Positions 23,416 to 31,730 of a DNA stretch of 46,750 nt are shown here, one piece after another. The position numbers and the translations under genes were made by a program. Under the pieces are notes generated by a model. It saw only the letters and a program-made list of their open reading frames with translations. It was not told where the DNA came from and searched no databases. The stretch is from the NCBI GenBank assembly GCA_021158185.1, contig JAGGVC010000002.1:1-46750 (forward strand), read 5' to 3'. Each line of letters starts with the position of its first letter. Position 1 is the stretch's first letter. The DNA comes from a bacterium (GTDB lineage: Bacteria > 4484-113 > JAGGVC01).

Positions 23416-26400
23416 TTACCGCGCCTGGACGCGGTAATGATCGGTGCCGATGTCGTGGATGTCGCGCTTGTACTTGCCGCATACAGTCACAGGTGGCGGA
23501 ATTGCACTGGGCCTCGTCACCGGTTCGATCCGTGCAAGGCTGCCCTCGCCATTCCAGAGCCGTTCCTCGCCCGTATTCCAGTACCACGTGACTTTATCGC
23601 CCAGCGCCTTCCGAACGATTTCGTCGAGGGTTTTGCCGATCTCTTCCGCAGACGCATCCGTCTCGATTCCAAGTTCGCCCAGGAGATTGGCAAGCACCAT
23701 GCATCCGTCGATTCCCGCAGGAGGTGCGACTGCCTGAGTGAAGGGAACGAGCTTGCCCTCGAAGTTCACGCGGGTACCCTCGCACTCGAGGTATGTGGTG
23801 CCGGGGAGCGCGATGTTCGCGAAGCCGGTGGTTTCCGTCTCGGCCCAGTCTATCGCGACCATGAATTCCACGTTGCGGAAGTACGAAGCCGTCTTGTCCT
23901 CGCGCATCGGATCCTCGCCGATGATGAGCGCGCCTCTAATGCCGCCTTCTTCGAGCATGTTCGCAAGCTCGCCGTTGGACTTCGCACCCGGCAGTTTCCG
24001 CGCGCGCGCGCGTCCAGGCAGGAATACGGGATCCGCGCCCGCGGTTTCCATTCCATGCGCGTTCGAAAGGACACAGGGCAGCAGGAGATCAGCTTCTACT
24101 CCGGCTGACCTGAGCAGGATGCACAGGTTTCCAAGTGCGCGCAGATCACCGGGGGCCTGATCCTGGACTCGATCGGGGCTGTGGACGAATACGATCCGTT
24201 TCGCGCCCGCGATCATCTCGGCAGCCTTCTCGATCTTCTCAAATTCAACGCCTGTCGCGCCTGCGACGGCCATTCCATCGCTGCCTTCGAGATCTGCAAG
24301 AAGTTCAATCCCGCCGGAAATGCCCTTTACCTTGCCCTTTTCGATAAACCCATTTCTTACGAGTGTCGCCGTTACACCGCTCCACAGCGCGGATGCGCGC
24401 CCGCGGAGTGGATCGAGCGAAACATCGGCCAGCACTTCGAGCGGATCCGTTGAGGAATTCGATACGATCAGCTTCGCGCCGTTTTCCTTGACGGCAATCA
24501 GTATCTCCGAGTTTACAATCAGGTGATCGGTCTCTGTGTCGGTGTTGTTGCAGATGATGAGGTCGGCGTTCCTGAGTGACTTTCTGTCCGTCGTCGAAGC
24601 GGTGAAACCGATTGTGTCGTCCAGCGATCCGGAGCCGAGTCCGCGCAGAACCACCGAAATCGAGCCGATGTTGTTCGTTTTGAGCGCGTCGCGCGCGATC
24701 CGAGATGCAAGGTACATTTCCTCGTTCGTAAGCTCGGGCGAGACGAAAACCGCTATGGAATCGGTGCCGTGTTTTTCGGCGACATCCCTGAGTCCCGCAA
24801 CCGCCTTTGCGTATGCATCAGCGAACGATATCGCCTTATGCCTGTTGCCCTCGCGCTCGACAGGCTTCACAAGCCGCCTGTGCTTGATGAAAAGCTCGTT
24901 TCCGAAGCGTCCGTACCTGCACAGGTAGCTGCCCGCCTCGCCCGATGATGTGATGAAGTAATGGCTTTCGCCGATATTGTGAACGATAATCGGGCAGGCC
25001 AGCGAGCAGAATCCGCAGTGTGTCGCTTTGTCATCTGTCTTTATGCTCGCGCGGCCCGGGAACGGGTACTTGAGGGTGAGAGCGCCTACAGGGCAGGCAT
25101 CCACGCAGTTTCCGCACGATATGCAGTTCGTTTCAACGAGCGGATCGTTCATCGCGGGGCGCATCTCGGTCGAGAAACCGCGGTTCACTAGGCCGAGCGC
25201 CGAAATCGGAAGCACGCGCTCGCACGTTCGGATGCAGCGCGAACACAGGATGCACTTGTTCGGGTCGTACGTTATGTACGGGTGGCGGTTGTCCACCTTG
25301 TGGCGGCGAATGTAGCCCTTGAACCGCTCCATATCCACGCCGTACTCCTCGGCGTACTTGCGAAGCGGACAGGTATCGAACACGACACAGCCGCACGAGA
25401 GACATCTGCCCGATTCGTGCATCATATCCTCGTATTCGTATCCGGTCGCAACTTCCGCGAAGCTTCCGCGTCGATCCTCAACTTCAATCTCGTGCATCGC
25501 GTGGCGCGGGCTTTCGGGGACTTCGCTGAGTGCCTTCGCACTAGGGCCGCCCCAGAGCGATTTCCGCACTACGAATGGTTCATGTGGAAGAGCTTCGCCC
25601 GTGATATACGAGTGTATCGCCTTCGCTGCGCGCTGACCGTCGCGGATCGCGTCGATCGCCACCGTCGGGCCGTCATCTGCGGCGTCGCCTCCGGCATAGA
25701 TGCCTGGGATGTTTGTTTCCATCGTCTTCGTGTTGATGACGAACGTCTGCCATTTCGTAATTTCCGCGCCGCCGTCCTTTGTCTCGATCAGGCCGTCGAG
25801 AAGCGGCGTCTGGCCGATCGCTGACACCGCTAGATCGCACGGAAGCTCGAACTCGGAACCTTCGATCCTGATGGGGCGTCTTCGGCCCGACTCATCAAGT
25901 TCGCCGAGCTTCATCCTTTCGCACTTGAGCGCCTTGAGCCTGCCGTTCTCGGCGACAATCCCGACGGGCGCGGCCAGTTCCATTATTTCGATGCTTTCCT
26001 TGATGCAGTCCTCGATTTCCAGATCGTCAGCAGGCATCTCTGCCTTGGTGCGGCGGTAGAGGATGATAACCTTGTCCGCTCCCAATCGCCAGGAAGTGCG
26101 AGCCGCGTCCATCGCCGTATTTCCGCCTCCCACCACGACCACAGTTCCCTTCACAGGCTCGGGATTCTCGGCCTTTTCGATGAGGAATTCGACGCCCGTT
26201 TCGACACCTTCGGTATCGTGCTCGCCGGGCACCCTCATATCCTTGCCGCCCATCGCGCCTGCCGCGATGAACACCGCGTCGAACCGCTGCTTAAGTTCAT
26301 CGAGCGATATATCTTTGCCTATCCTGACTCCGGTTTCGAGCGTCGCGCCCGCGCTCAGGATATAGTCGATCTCAGTGTCGAGAACAGCTTTTGGGAGACG

Positions 26401-27126
26401 GTATTCCGGAATCCCGTAACGCAGCATCCCACCGGGCTTCTCCATTGCCTCATAGATGACGGATTCGTGACCGAGAGTGCCGAGAAACCAAGCAGCTGTA
26501 AGCCCCGCAGGTCCGCTTCCCACGATTGCGATCTTCTTTCCCGTGCTCGGAAGTCTTTCGGGCGGATCGTCGTACGCGCCGGGCAAATCGCTCAAATATC
26601 TTTTGATGTAGTTGATCCCGACTGGCTCGTCAACCTTGGCGCGGGTGCATACAGCCTCACATTTACGCACGCATATCCTGCCGCACACCGATATCAGCGG
26701 GTTGGCCTTTCTGATGAGCTTGAGTGCTTCCTTGTATTCGCCCATAGCGGCGAGTGCCACGTAGCCCTGAACATCCACGTTAGCCGGGCATCCTGCCGAG
26801 CAGGGCGATGTGCAGCTCGCAAAGTGGTTGGAAAGCAGGAGTTCGAGCGCGGTTCTGCGCGACGCGATGATTCGCTCGTTGCGCGTTGTCACCTTCATTC
26901 CGGGCGCGATGCGCGTTGCACACGCGGGAACGAGATTCGGCCTGCCCTCAATCTCCACAACGCAGAGGAAGCAGGAAGCGTAAGGCTTGAGCTCCTCGGA
27001 ATGGCAGAGCGTGGGGATTTCATCGAGATTGTTCTCCGTCACGACTTCAAGGATGGTTTTGCCCGTGGCCGCATCGATTTCGCTTCCGTTTATCTCGATC
27101 TTAATTGTGTCTTTGATGGCTTCCAT
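23416..27126 (-). CDS. NuoG-like iron-sulfur subunit with inserted GltD-type NADPH:flavin module
   Basis: The product is 1236 aa. Domain order: a plant-type [2Fe-2S] ferredoxin with Cys41, Cys52, Cys55 and Cys69; a GltD/NfnB-like region (about 100-560) with its own Fe-S cysteines (CTSPCSAGC, CGRIC, CEAVC), FAD motif GSGPAGLTAAWFLG, NAD(P) motif VVVVGGGNTAMDAART and C-terminal FAD motif GIYAGGDAADDGPT; a two-cluster [4Fe-4S] ferredoxin (CILCSRCIRTC, CISCGNCVDAC); and a molybdopterin-oxidoreductase fold (about 770-1236) whose [4Fe-4S] ligands CGFCSLAC ... C remain. At the position of the formate dehydrogenase active-site Cys/Sec no cysteine is present (VVLRGLGSG), so this domain is probably a non-catalytic scaffold as in NuoG. 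The ATG at 27126 has AGGAGCGG upstream; the open frame before it is spurious. It forms a complex with the NuoE/NuoF products. Confidence 0.88.
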   Translation of the reverse strand: MEAIKDTIKIEINGSEIDAATGKTILEVVTENNLDEIPTLCHSEELKPYASCFLCVVEIEGRPNLVPACATRIAPGMKVTTRNERIIASRRTALELLLSNHFASCTSPCSAGCPANVDVQGYVALAAMGEYKEALKLIRKANPLISVCGRICVRKCEAVCTRAKVDEPVGINYIKRYLSDLPGAYDDPPERLPSTGKKIAIVGSGPAGLTAAWFLGTLGHESVIYEAMEKPGGMLRYGIPEYRLPKAVLDTEIDYILSAGATLETGVRIGKDISLDELKQRFDAVFIAAGAMGGKDMRVPGEHDTEGVETGVEFLIEKAENPEPVKGTVVVVGGGNTAMDAARTSWRLGADKVIILYRRTKAEMPADDLEIEDCIKESIEIMELAAPVGIVAENGRLKALKCERMKLGELDESGRRRPIRIEGSEFELPCDLAVSAIGQTPLLDGLIETKDGGAEITKWQTFVINTKTMETNIPGIYAGGDAADDGPTVAIDAIRDGQRAAKAIHSYITGEALPHEPFVVRKSLWGGPSAKALSEVPESPRHAMHEIEVEDRRGSFAEVATGYEYEDMMHESGRCLSCGCVVFDTCPLRKYAEEYGVDMERFKGYIRRHKVDNRHPYITYDPNKCILCSRCIRTCERVLPISALGLVNRGFSTEMRPAMNDPLVETNCISCGNCVDACPVGALTLKYPFPGRASIKTDDKATHCGFCSLACPIIVHNIGESHYFITSSGEAGSYLCRYGRFGNELFIKHRRLVKPVEREGNRHKAISFADAYAKAVAGLRDVAEKHGTDSIAVFVSPELTNEEMYLASRIARDALKTNNIGSISVVLRGLGSGSLDDTIGFTASTTDRKSLRNADLIICNNTDTETDHLIVNSEILIAVKENGAKLIVSNSSTDPLEVLADVSLDPLRGRASALWSGVTATLVRNGFIEKGKVKGISGGIELLADLEGSDGMAVAGATGVEFEKIEKAAEMIAGAKRIVFVHSPDRVQDQAPGDLRALGNLCILLRSAGVEADLLLPCVLSNAHGMETAGADPVFLPGRARARKLPGAKSNGELANMLEEGGIRGALIIGEDPMREDKTASYFRNVEFMVAIDWAETETTGFANIALPGTTYLECEGTRVNFEGKLVPFTQAVAPPAGIDGCMVLANLLGELGIETDASAEEIGKTLDEIVRKALGDKVTWYWNTGEERLWNGEGSLARIEPVTRPSAIPPPVTVCGKYKRDIHDIGTDHYRVQAR

Positions 27127-27136
27127 AGTACCGCTC

Positions 27137-28915
27137 CTAGACTTTGTAGACCGCGTCGAAGTTGCAGACCGAATAGCACTTGCCGCACTTGACGCAGATC
27201 GCGTTGTCAATGACGTGAGGTTTCTTGTTCTCGCCCGATATGGCGTCAACGGGGCAGGCCTTTGCGCACAGAGTGCATCCGGTACAGTTTTCCGCGTTGA
27301 TGAAGAAATCAACGAGCGCAAGGCAGCTTTTCGCGGGGCACTTCCGTTCGTTTATGTGCGCTTCGTACTCGTTCAGGAAATACTTGATAGTAGTCTGGAC
27401 GGGGTTCGGTGCGGTCTGGCCGAGTCCGCAAAGACTCGCTTCCTTGATCTGGATCGAGAGCACACTGAGCTTGTCTATGTCTTCCGGCACGCCTTCGCCG
27501 CGGGTGATGCGCTCCAGGATTTCGAGCATGCGTAGCGTGCCGATCCTGCAAAACGTGCATTTCCCGCACGATTCCGCCTGCGTGAATTCGAGGAAGAACC
27601 TGGCGATGTCCACCATGCAGGTCGTCTCGTCCATCACCACCATTCCGCCTGAACCCATGATCGCGCCCGTCTTCGGTATGTTTTCGAAATCCACTGGCGT
27701 ATCGGCGAGCCAGCTTGGGATGCACCCGCCCGACGGCCCGCCCATCTGGACGGCTTTGAACTTTTTGTCTTCCTTGATGCCTCCGCCGATGTCGAATACG
27801 AGATCTCGGATCGTGGTGCCCATCGGAACTTCAGCTAGTCCTCCATGCGCCACTTTGCCTGCAAGTGCAAACACTTTCGTTCCGGGGCTCTTCTCGGTTC
27901 CGAACCTGTTAAATGCGGATGCGCCGTTCAAAAGGATGAATGGCACGTTCGCATAGGTTTCAACGTTGTTGTTGTTCGTGGGTTTCTGCCACAGGCCCTT
28001 CTCGGCAGGAAAAGGCGGGCGGATGCGCGGCATTCCGCGCTCGCCTTCAATGGAAGCAAACAGTGCAGTTTCCTCTCCGCACACGAACGCGCCCGCGCCC
28101 TGCTTGATCTTTATATCGAAGTCGAGTCCGCTTCCGAGGATGTCTTTCCCGAGGAAGCCCTTTTCGCGCGCCGCTTCGATTGCAATCGTTAGGCGCTTGA
28201 TCGCAAGCGGGTATTCCGCTCGGCAGTATATGTAGCCGAACGTGGCGTCTATCGCCCGCGCACAGATGATCATCCCTTCGAGTACGCTGTGGGGGTCGCC
28301 TTCGAGAACCGAGCGGTCCATGAACGCCCCCGGGTCGCCCTCGTCAGCGTTGCACACTACGTACTTCCGGTCGCTTTCATTCGCTGCGGCGAACGACCAC
28401 TTGAGCCCCGTGGGGAATCCCGCCCCGCCGCGCCCGCGCAGCCCGGATGTCTTGACCTCATTGATTATTTCATCCGGCGTCATATCGAGGAGGGCTTTGC
28501 TGAGTGCTTTATATCCACCGGAAGCCTGGTAATCCTCGATTGATTCAGGATTGATCACACCGCAGTTGCGAAGAACGATACGCTCCTGTTTTTCGAGGAA
28601 GTTCTTTTCCTGCCCGCCGCACTTTCCGTCGCTGTCCTTCCGATAAACGATGTAATCCTCAATTTCTTCGTGGCCCACAATGTGGCGCTCGAATATTTCT
28701 GCGGCGCGTTCCGGATCCACCTCGCCGTAAATAATGCGACTTCCGTTTTCACGTACCTCCACGAGCGGCTCGCGATAACACATTCCGATGCATCCGGTTA
28801 TTGAAATCTCGGCCTGGGCGGAGCTTTCGGATGCAAGTTCGAGGAGCTTATCGTGCGTAGCGCGGGCTCCCGCGGACAGGCCGCATGTTCCCATTCCGAC
28901 AAGCACTTTCACCAT
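27137..28915 (-). CDS. nuoF: NuoF-like NADH:FMN iron-sulfur subunit with N- and C-terminal Fe-S domains
   Basis: The product is 592 aa. Residues 1-85 form a thioredoxin-like [2Fe-2S] domain (GMGTCGLSAGA, then TGCIGMCYREP). The central NuoF core holds the FMN/NADH site: GLRGRGGAGFPTGLKW, then CNADEGDPGAFMDRS, and KPTNNNNVETYANVP. The [4Fe-4S] N3-type ligands are ESCGKCTFCRIGT. The C-terminal 60 residues carry two [4Fe-4S] clusters (CTGCTLCAKACPVD, CVKCGKCYSVCNFD). This is the layout of HydB/HymB-type subunits of soluble, often electron-bifurcating enzymes rather than of respiratory complex I. GGGAGAG precedes the ATG. It lies 10 bp upstream of the NuoG-like gene and should oxidise or reduce NADH for it. 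Confidence 0.93.
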   Translation of the reverse strand: MVKVLVGMGTCGLSAGARATHDKLLELASESSAQAEISITGCIGMCYREPLVEVRENGSRIIYGEVDPERAAEIFERHIVGHEEIEDYIVYRKDSDGKCGGQEKNFLEKQERIVLRNCGVINPESIEDYQASGGYKALSKALLDMTPDEIINEVKTSGLRGRGGAGFPTGLKWSFAAANESDRKYVVCNADEGDPGAFMDRSVLEGDPHSVLEGMIICARAIDATFGYIYCRAEYPLAIKRLTIAIEAAREKGFLGKDILGSGLDFDIKIKQGAGAFVCGEETALFASIEGERGMPRIRPPFPAEKGLWQKPTNNNNVETYANVPFILLNGASAFNRFGTEKSPGTKVFALAGKVAHGGLAEVPMGTTIRDLVFDIGGGIKEDKKFKAVQMGGPSGGCIPSWLADTPVDFENIPKTGAIMGSGGMVVMDETTCMVDIARFFLEFTQAESCGKCTFCRIGTLRMLEILERITRGEGVPEDIDKLSVLSIQIKEASLCGLGQTAPNPVQTTIKYFLNEYEAHINERKCPAKSCLALVDFFINAENCTGCTLCAKACPVDAISGENKKPHVIDNAICVKCGKCYSVCNFDAVYKV

Positions 28916-29025
28916 AGAATCTCTCCCTTAAGCGGGCATTAAGAACATACCGTACGGAAAAGTCGACCTTTGAACCGTATGAAATCACTGATACGATCAG
29001 AAACCGTTCAGGCGGAACCGAACGA

Positions 29026-29526
29026 CTACGTGGATGATGGCTTAGGCACTTTTTTCTTCTCGGCGCGTCGAATCCTGCGCAGAATTTTTCTCACCCCGGC
29101 ATGGCTTAAATTGCCGTATGTATCCTCGCCGATCATCATTACAGGTGCAAGCGAGCAGCATCCCAGGCACGCCACGGTGAACAACGTGAATATGCCGTCC
29201 TCTGTCGTGCCACCTACCTCGATGCCAAGCTCATCTTGGATCGTATCTACGAGCATATTCGAGCCGGAAACGTGACAAGCAGTTCCCACGCACAGCCTGA
29301 TTGCGTATTTTCCCATCGGCTTAAGGCGAAACTGGCTGTAGAACGTGATTACGCCGAAAATCGTCGCCTCTGGTATCGATGTTACGGAGGATATGTACTT
29401 AATCGCGCGGCGTGGGAGGTAGCCGAAATGATCCTGCGCGGATTGGAGCAGCGGAATGAGCTCGCCCGGCTCACCATCGTACCTCCAAAGCCGATAACTA
29501 AAATCAGTTTCCTTCGTATCCATCAC
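29026..29526 (-). CDS. nuoE: NuoE-like [2Fe-2S] subunit
   Basis: The product is 166 aa. It has the thioredoxin-like [2Fe-2S] fold with ligands in CVGTAC and CLGCC, the C-x4-C ... C-x3-C spacing of NuoE/HydC. GYLPRRAIKYISSVTSIPEA and VITFYSQF are typical N-terminal helices. It passes electrons between NuoF's FMN and other clusters. It precedes nuoF by 110 bp, a gap with a good ribosome-binding site but no clear gene. The C-terminus RRAEKKKVPKPSST is basic and may be flexible. Confidence 0.93.
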   Translation of the reverse strand: MMDTKETDFSYRLWRYDGEPGELIPLLQSAQDHFGYLPRRAIKYISSVTSIPEATIFGVITFYSQFRLKPMGKYAIRLCVGTACHVSGSNMLVDTIQDELGIEVGGTTEDGIFTLFTVACLGCCSLAPVMMIGEDTYGNLSHAGVRKILRRIRRAEKKKVPKPSST

Positions 29527-29564
29527 AATCCTTCCGATCAGAATAAGTACTACGAAAAGAATGA

Positions 29565-29600
29565 AGCCCGCGCAGCTCCTACTTTTCTTTCGCCCGGGCT
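29565..29600 (-). terminator. Possible attenuator/terminator between the receiver-ACT gene and nuoE
   Basis: Just after the stop codon of the upstream gene, minus-strand AGCCC(GG)GCG can pair with CGCGGGCT across a loop of about 18 nt, followed by TCATTCTTTTCG. The stem has a bulge and the U-run is imperfect, so it may only reduce readthrough into nuoE. Confidence 0.4.
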
Positions 29601-29603
29601 GGG

Positions 29604-30602
29604 CTATACGTCCAGAAGCTTGATAATCTTAGCTTCGCGCACACGAAGCACGCCGTCTATTCCGCTGAGCCTTTCGATTACGCGATGGGTTTTGCCGCTT
29701 GCGCCGGTATCTGTAACCATTCCCACGAGCTTCGTTCCGCCATCGATAACATCGCAGAAAATGACCTCGTCGATAAAAAAGACTGTAGTGAAAACCTGCT
29801 GAATCGAATTGGGCTCAATGTCAATGATGATATAACTCGTCGCTCCTTTCTGGGTTTTGCTGCGGGACTGAGCGGCTTCCTTTACCGTCTTCTGGTAGAT
29901 GTCCACGAATTCGTTCACATCCCGGTCTAGTTTCGGGCGTTCGATTTTCGACATGGAAACAACATCTACACCATCGATGACCTTTATCCTGTCGAAAAGA
30001 GCGCTGATCCTATCCACCGAGCTTCCTTGCGCGAGGAGAATTATATCCACATCTCCACGCACGGCTTCGATGGATGCCACTCCCTCGATGTTCGAGAGCT
30101 CGCCGAAGATATCGAGACTGCGTTCAGGCTCGGTTATCCTGATTGTCATATATGAACTGACGGACTCACGCAGCTCGCCAGACTTGATCTCTTCCGTGCG
30201 AGCTTCATCTTGAGCAAGAGTTGTTGCCCCCGGCTTGAGTTCTTCAAGCGCGCCGACAAGATCGGAAATCTCGAATGGCTTGTCCAGGTATCCAGTGTTG
30301 TGCTCTGCAAGCGCCTTCGATTTGAGCTGCTCGTCTCCGAAGCCGGTTATCACAAGCACGGGAAGATCGGGGAATCCCTGCTTGATCACCTTCAGTATCT
30401 TTAACCCGTCAATGTCCGGCATAAAAATGTCGGTAACGAGGTAATCGTAGCCGATACCTTTATCACGGGCGTCGGAAAGTTCGTGAATCGCGGAAATGCC
30501 GTCCGGACAGGCCGTGCACGTGAAGCCTTCTTGTGTGAGGCCGAATGTCAAATTCCTTCTGATCTCAGCCTCATCGTCAATAATCAAAACACGCTTACTC
30601 AT
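29604..30602 (-). CDS. Response regulator with receiver and two ACT/Lrp-ligand-like domains
   Basis: The product is 332 aa. The receiver (1-125) is canonical: IIDDE, phospho-acceptor Asp58 (VTDIFMP), Thr86 and Lys108 (YLDKPF). Two similar modules follow. The first (about 148-215) reads SYMTIRITEPERSLDIFGEL, then IEGVASIEAVRGDVDIILLA. The second (about 258-332) reads SYIIIDIEPNSIQQVFTTVF, then VIFCDVIDGGTKLVGMV and IDGVLRVREAKII. The beta-alpha-beta-beta-alpha-beta pattern is that of the Lrp/AsnC C-terminal (ACT-like) domain, which binds small ligands and forms dimers. No DNA-binding domain is present. The ATG at 30602 has GGAGAG upstream. It heads the nuoE-nuoF-nuoG-like operon, so it may link phosphorylation and a metabolite to that complex. 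Confidence 0.82.
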   Translation of the reverse strand: MSKRVLIIDDEAEIRRNLTFGLTQEGFTCTACPDGISAIHELSDARDKGIGYDYLVTDIFMPDIDGLKILKVIKQGFPDLPVLVITGFGDEQLKSKALAEHNTGYLDKPFEISDLVGALEELKPGATTLAQDEARTEEIKSGELRESVSSYMTIRITEPERSLDIFGELSNIEGVASIEAVRGDVDIILLAQGSSVDRISALFDRIKVIDGVDVVSMSKIERPKLDRDVNEFVDIYQKTVKEAAQSRSKTQKGATSYIIIDIEPNSIQQVFTTVFFIDEVIFCDVIDGGTKLVGMVTDTGASGKTHRVIERLSGIDGVLRVREAKIIKLLDV

Positions 30603-30694
30603 GATTTTCTCTCCAGCAAAGGGATTGCCAAGCAGATATGGCAAAACTAAGATTGATCGTTGAAAATGTACGAACCGGCCTCGCAGCACTGTGT

Positions 30695-30722
30695 ATTATA
30701 TTGATATTGGTTTTGAATGCAA
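30695..30722 (-). promoter_or_regulatory. Promoter of the receiver-ACT / NuoEFG operon
   Basis: Minus strand TTGCAT (30717-30722), a 16-bp spacer and TATAAT (30695-30700). Initiation near 30688 leaves a leader of about 86 nt. Confidence 0.7.
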
Positions 30723-30811
30723 CAAAATCCTGGATAGCAACAAGCGTTTCGAGCGATTATCATTCTAATTTTTCACAAACTCGACGACCCAGAGGCACGC
30801 ACGCGATTATT

Positions 30812-31540
30812 TTATTCCGTTTCCCTTTCTCTTTTCGACCTGAGACGATCCGATTCGACCTGATAAAGCACGCTGTCGAACCCGATAATATCCTTGACTG
30901 TTTGAATTTTCGAATCAAAATCTGTGATGTCTTCCACGAGCAGTCGTTCATGCTGACGCTTAAGCGCATCGCGAACGGTCAAAAGCAGATTGTTCATCTT
31001 GTTCACCGATTCCGATGACAATGAATCATCGGGCATTTTCAAATATTCTTCGACAACCGCATAAACAGGATCGATGTAGCTTGTCTTGAACCTTCGCGCG
31101 ATATCCGGATGCATTTCGCCGATTTCGCTCTCCCATCTTTCCACTATCTCGCGCATAATCCCGCAAATCCCCGCAAGAAGCGATGTCGTTTTCTGCTCGA
31201 TTCCATCGGCAAATCTAACCTCTGCATATTCTGACAGTTTTTCTGCGGGTTTGAAGAGGTACTCGATGCGGCTTATCGCTGTCCTGCATTCCGAGATTGC
31301 GTCGATCGTCTCACGATTGACGAAGTTGAAATACGCCTTATCCCAGTTGCGGGACAAGATGCCAACGAGATTTATGCCGAGCCATCCAGCGACCGAAAGA
31401 GCGATTCCGGTCCACGCCGACATCCCGTAAGCATCGCGAATCAAGAGGAATATAAGCATCGCCGGCACCGCGAATATCAGCCCCGGCCAGTGAAAAAGGT
31501 GCATCCACTTCCAGAATAAAAACCTGAATCTCAAACGCAT
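30812..31540 (-). CDS. Two-TM membrane protein of unknown function downstream of pspA
   Basis: The product is 242 aa. The basic N-terminus (MRLRFRFLFWKW) is followed by two close membrane helices (about 16-33 and 40-62). The cytoplasmic remainder (70-242) is helical: AISECRTAISRIEYLFKPAE, a middle segment about a four-helix unit, and a C-terminal charged stretch ending in RSKRERETE. No enzyme motif is seen. It follows pspA on the same strand (190-bp gap), so a membrane-stress role alongside PspA is a guess from position. AAGGAG lies only 1-2 bases from the ATG at 31540 and can pair with an upstream CTCCT; an in-frame ATG at 31504 preceded by GGAAGTGG is an alternative start. Confidence 0.7.
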   Translation of the reverse strand: MRLRFRFLFWKWMHLFHWPGLIFAVPAMLIFLLIRDAYGMSAWTGIALSVAGWLGINLVGILSRNWDKAYFNFVNRETIDAISECRTAISRIEYLFKPAEKLSEYAEVRFADGIEQKTTSLLAGICGIMREIVERWESEIGEMHPDIARRFKTSYIDPVYAVVEEYLKMPDDSLSSESVNKMNNLLLTVRDALKRQHERLLVEDITDFDSKIQTVKDIIGFDSVLYQVESDRLRSKRERETE

Positions 31541-31541
31541 T

Positions 31542-31558
31542 CTCCTTGCTCCGAGGAG
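31542..31558 (-). promoter_or_regulatory. Hairpin that could hide the ribosome-binding site of the pspA partner
   Basis: Minus strand CTCCT-CGGAGCA-AGGAG forms a 5-bp stem whose 3' arm is the Shine-Dalgarno sequence of the two-TM protein gene. This could reduce translation until melted. Confidence 0.35.
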
Positions 31559-31730
31559 TAATCTCGTCCGCCGGCATAGAATCTGACGAAGGATGCGTTA
31601 CGAATTCCATTCAGTCGAGCCTGCTGATGTAGTCTGTCCGAAGATGCCTTCCTGCGGAGTGATTTCAGGTGAACCACAGATTAAGATCGCCCCGAGCATA
31701 GTTTGGTTGTCTTGTGCAGAGAGCCTTAAG

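Noticed and set aside
26218-27192. Long plus-strand open frame opposite the NuoG-like gene
   Set aside because: It is antisense to a gene with dense cofactor motifs, has no family motif and an Arg/His-rich composition typical of an antisense frame of a biased gene.
27122-27321. N-terminal extension of the NuoG-like frame
   Set aside because: The upstream codons overlap the coding end of nuoF and give an Arg/Ser/Thr-rich sequence; the ATG at 27126 with AGGAGCGG starts directly with the ferredoxin domain.
23416-28915. [FeFe]-hydrogenase
   Set aside because: Subunit layout resembles HydABC, but none of the H-cluster cysteine motifs (TSCCPxW, MPCxxK, ExMxCxGGC) occurs.
30638-31018. Plus-strand ORF with a hydrophobic N-terminus (MAKLRLIVEN...)
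   Set aside because: It covers the promoter and leader of the receiver-ACT gene and then runs antisense through the C-terminus of the two-TM protein gene; no ribosome-binding site.
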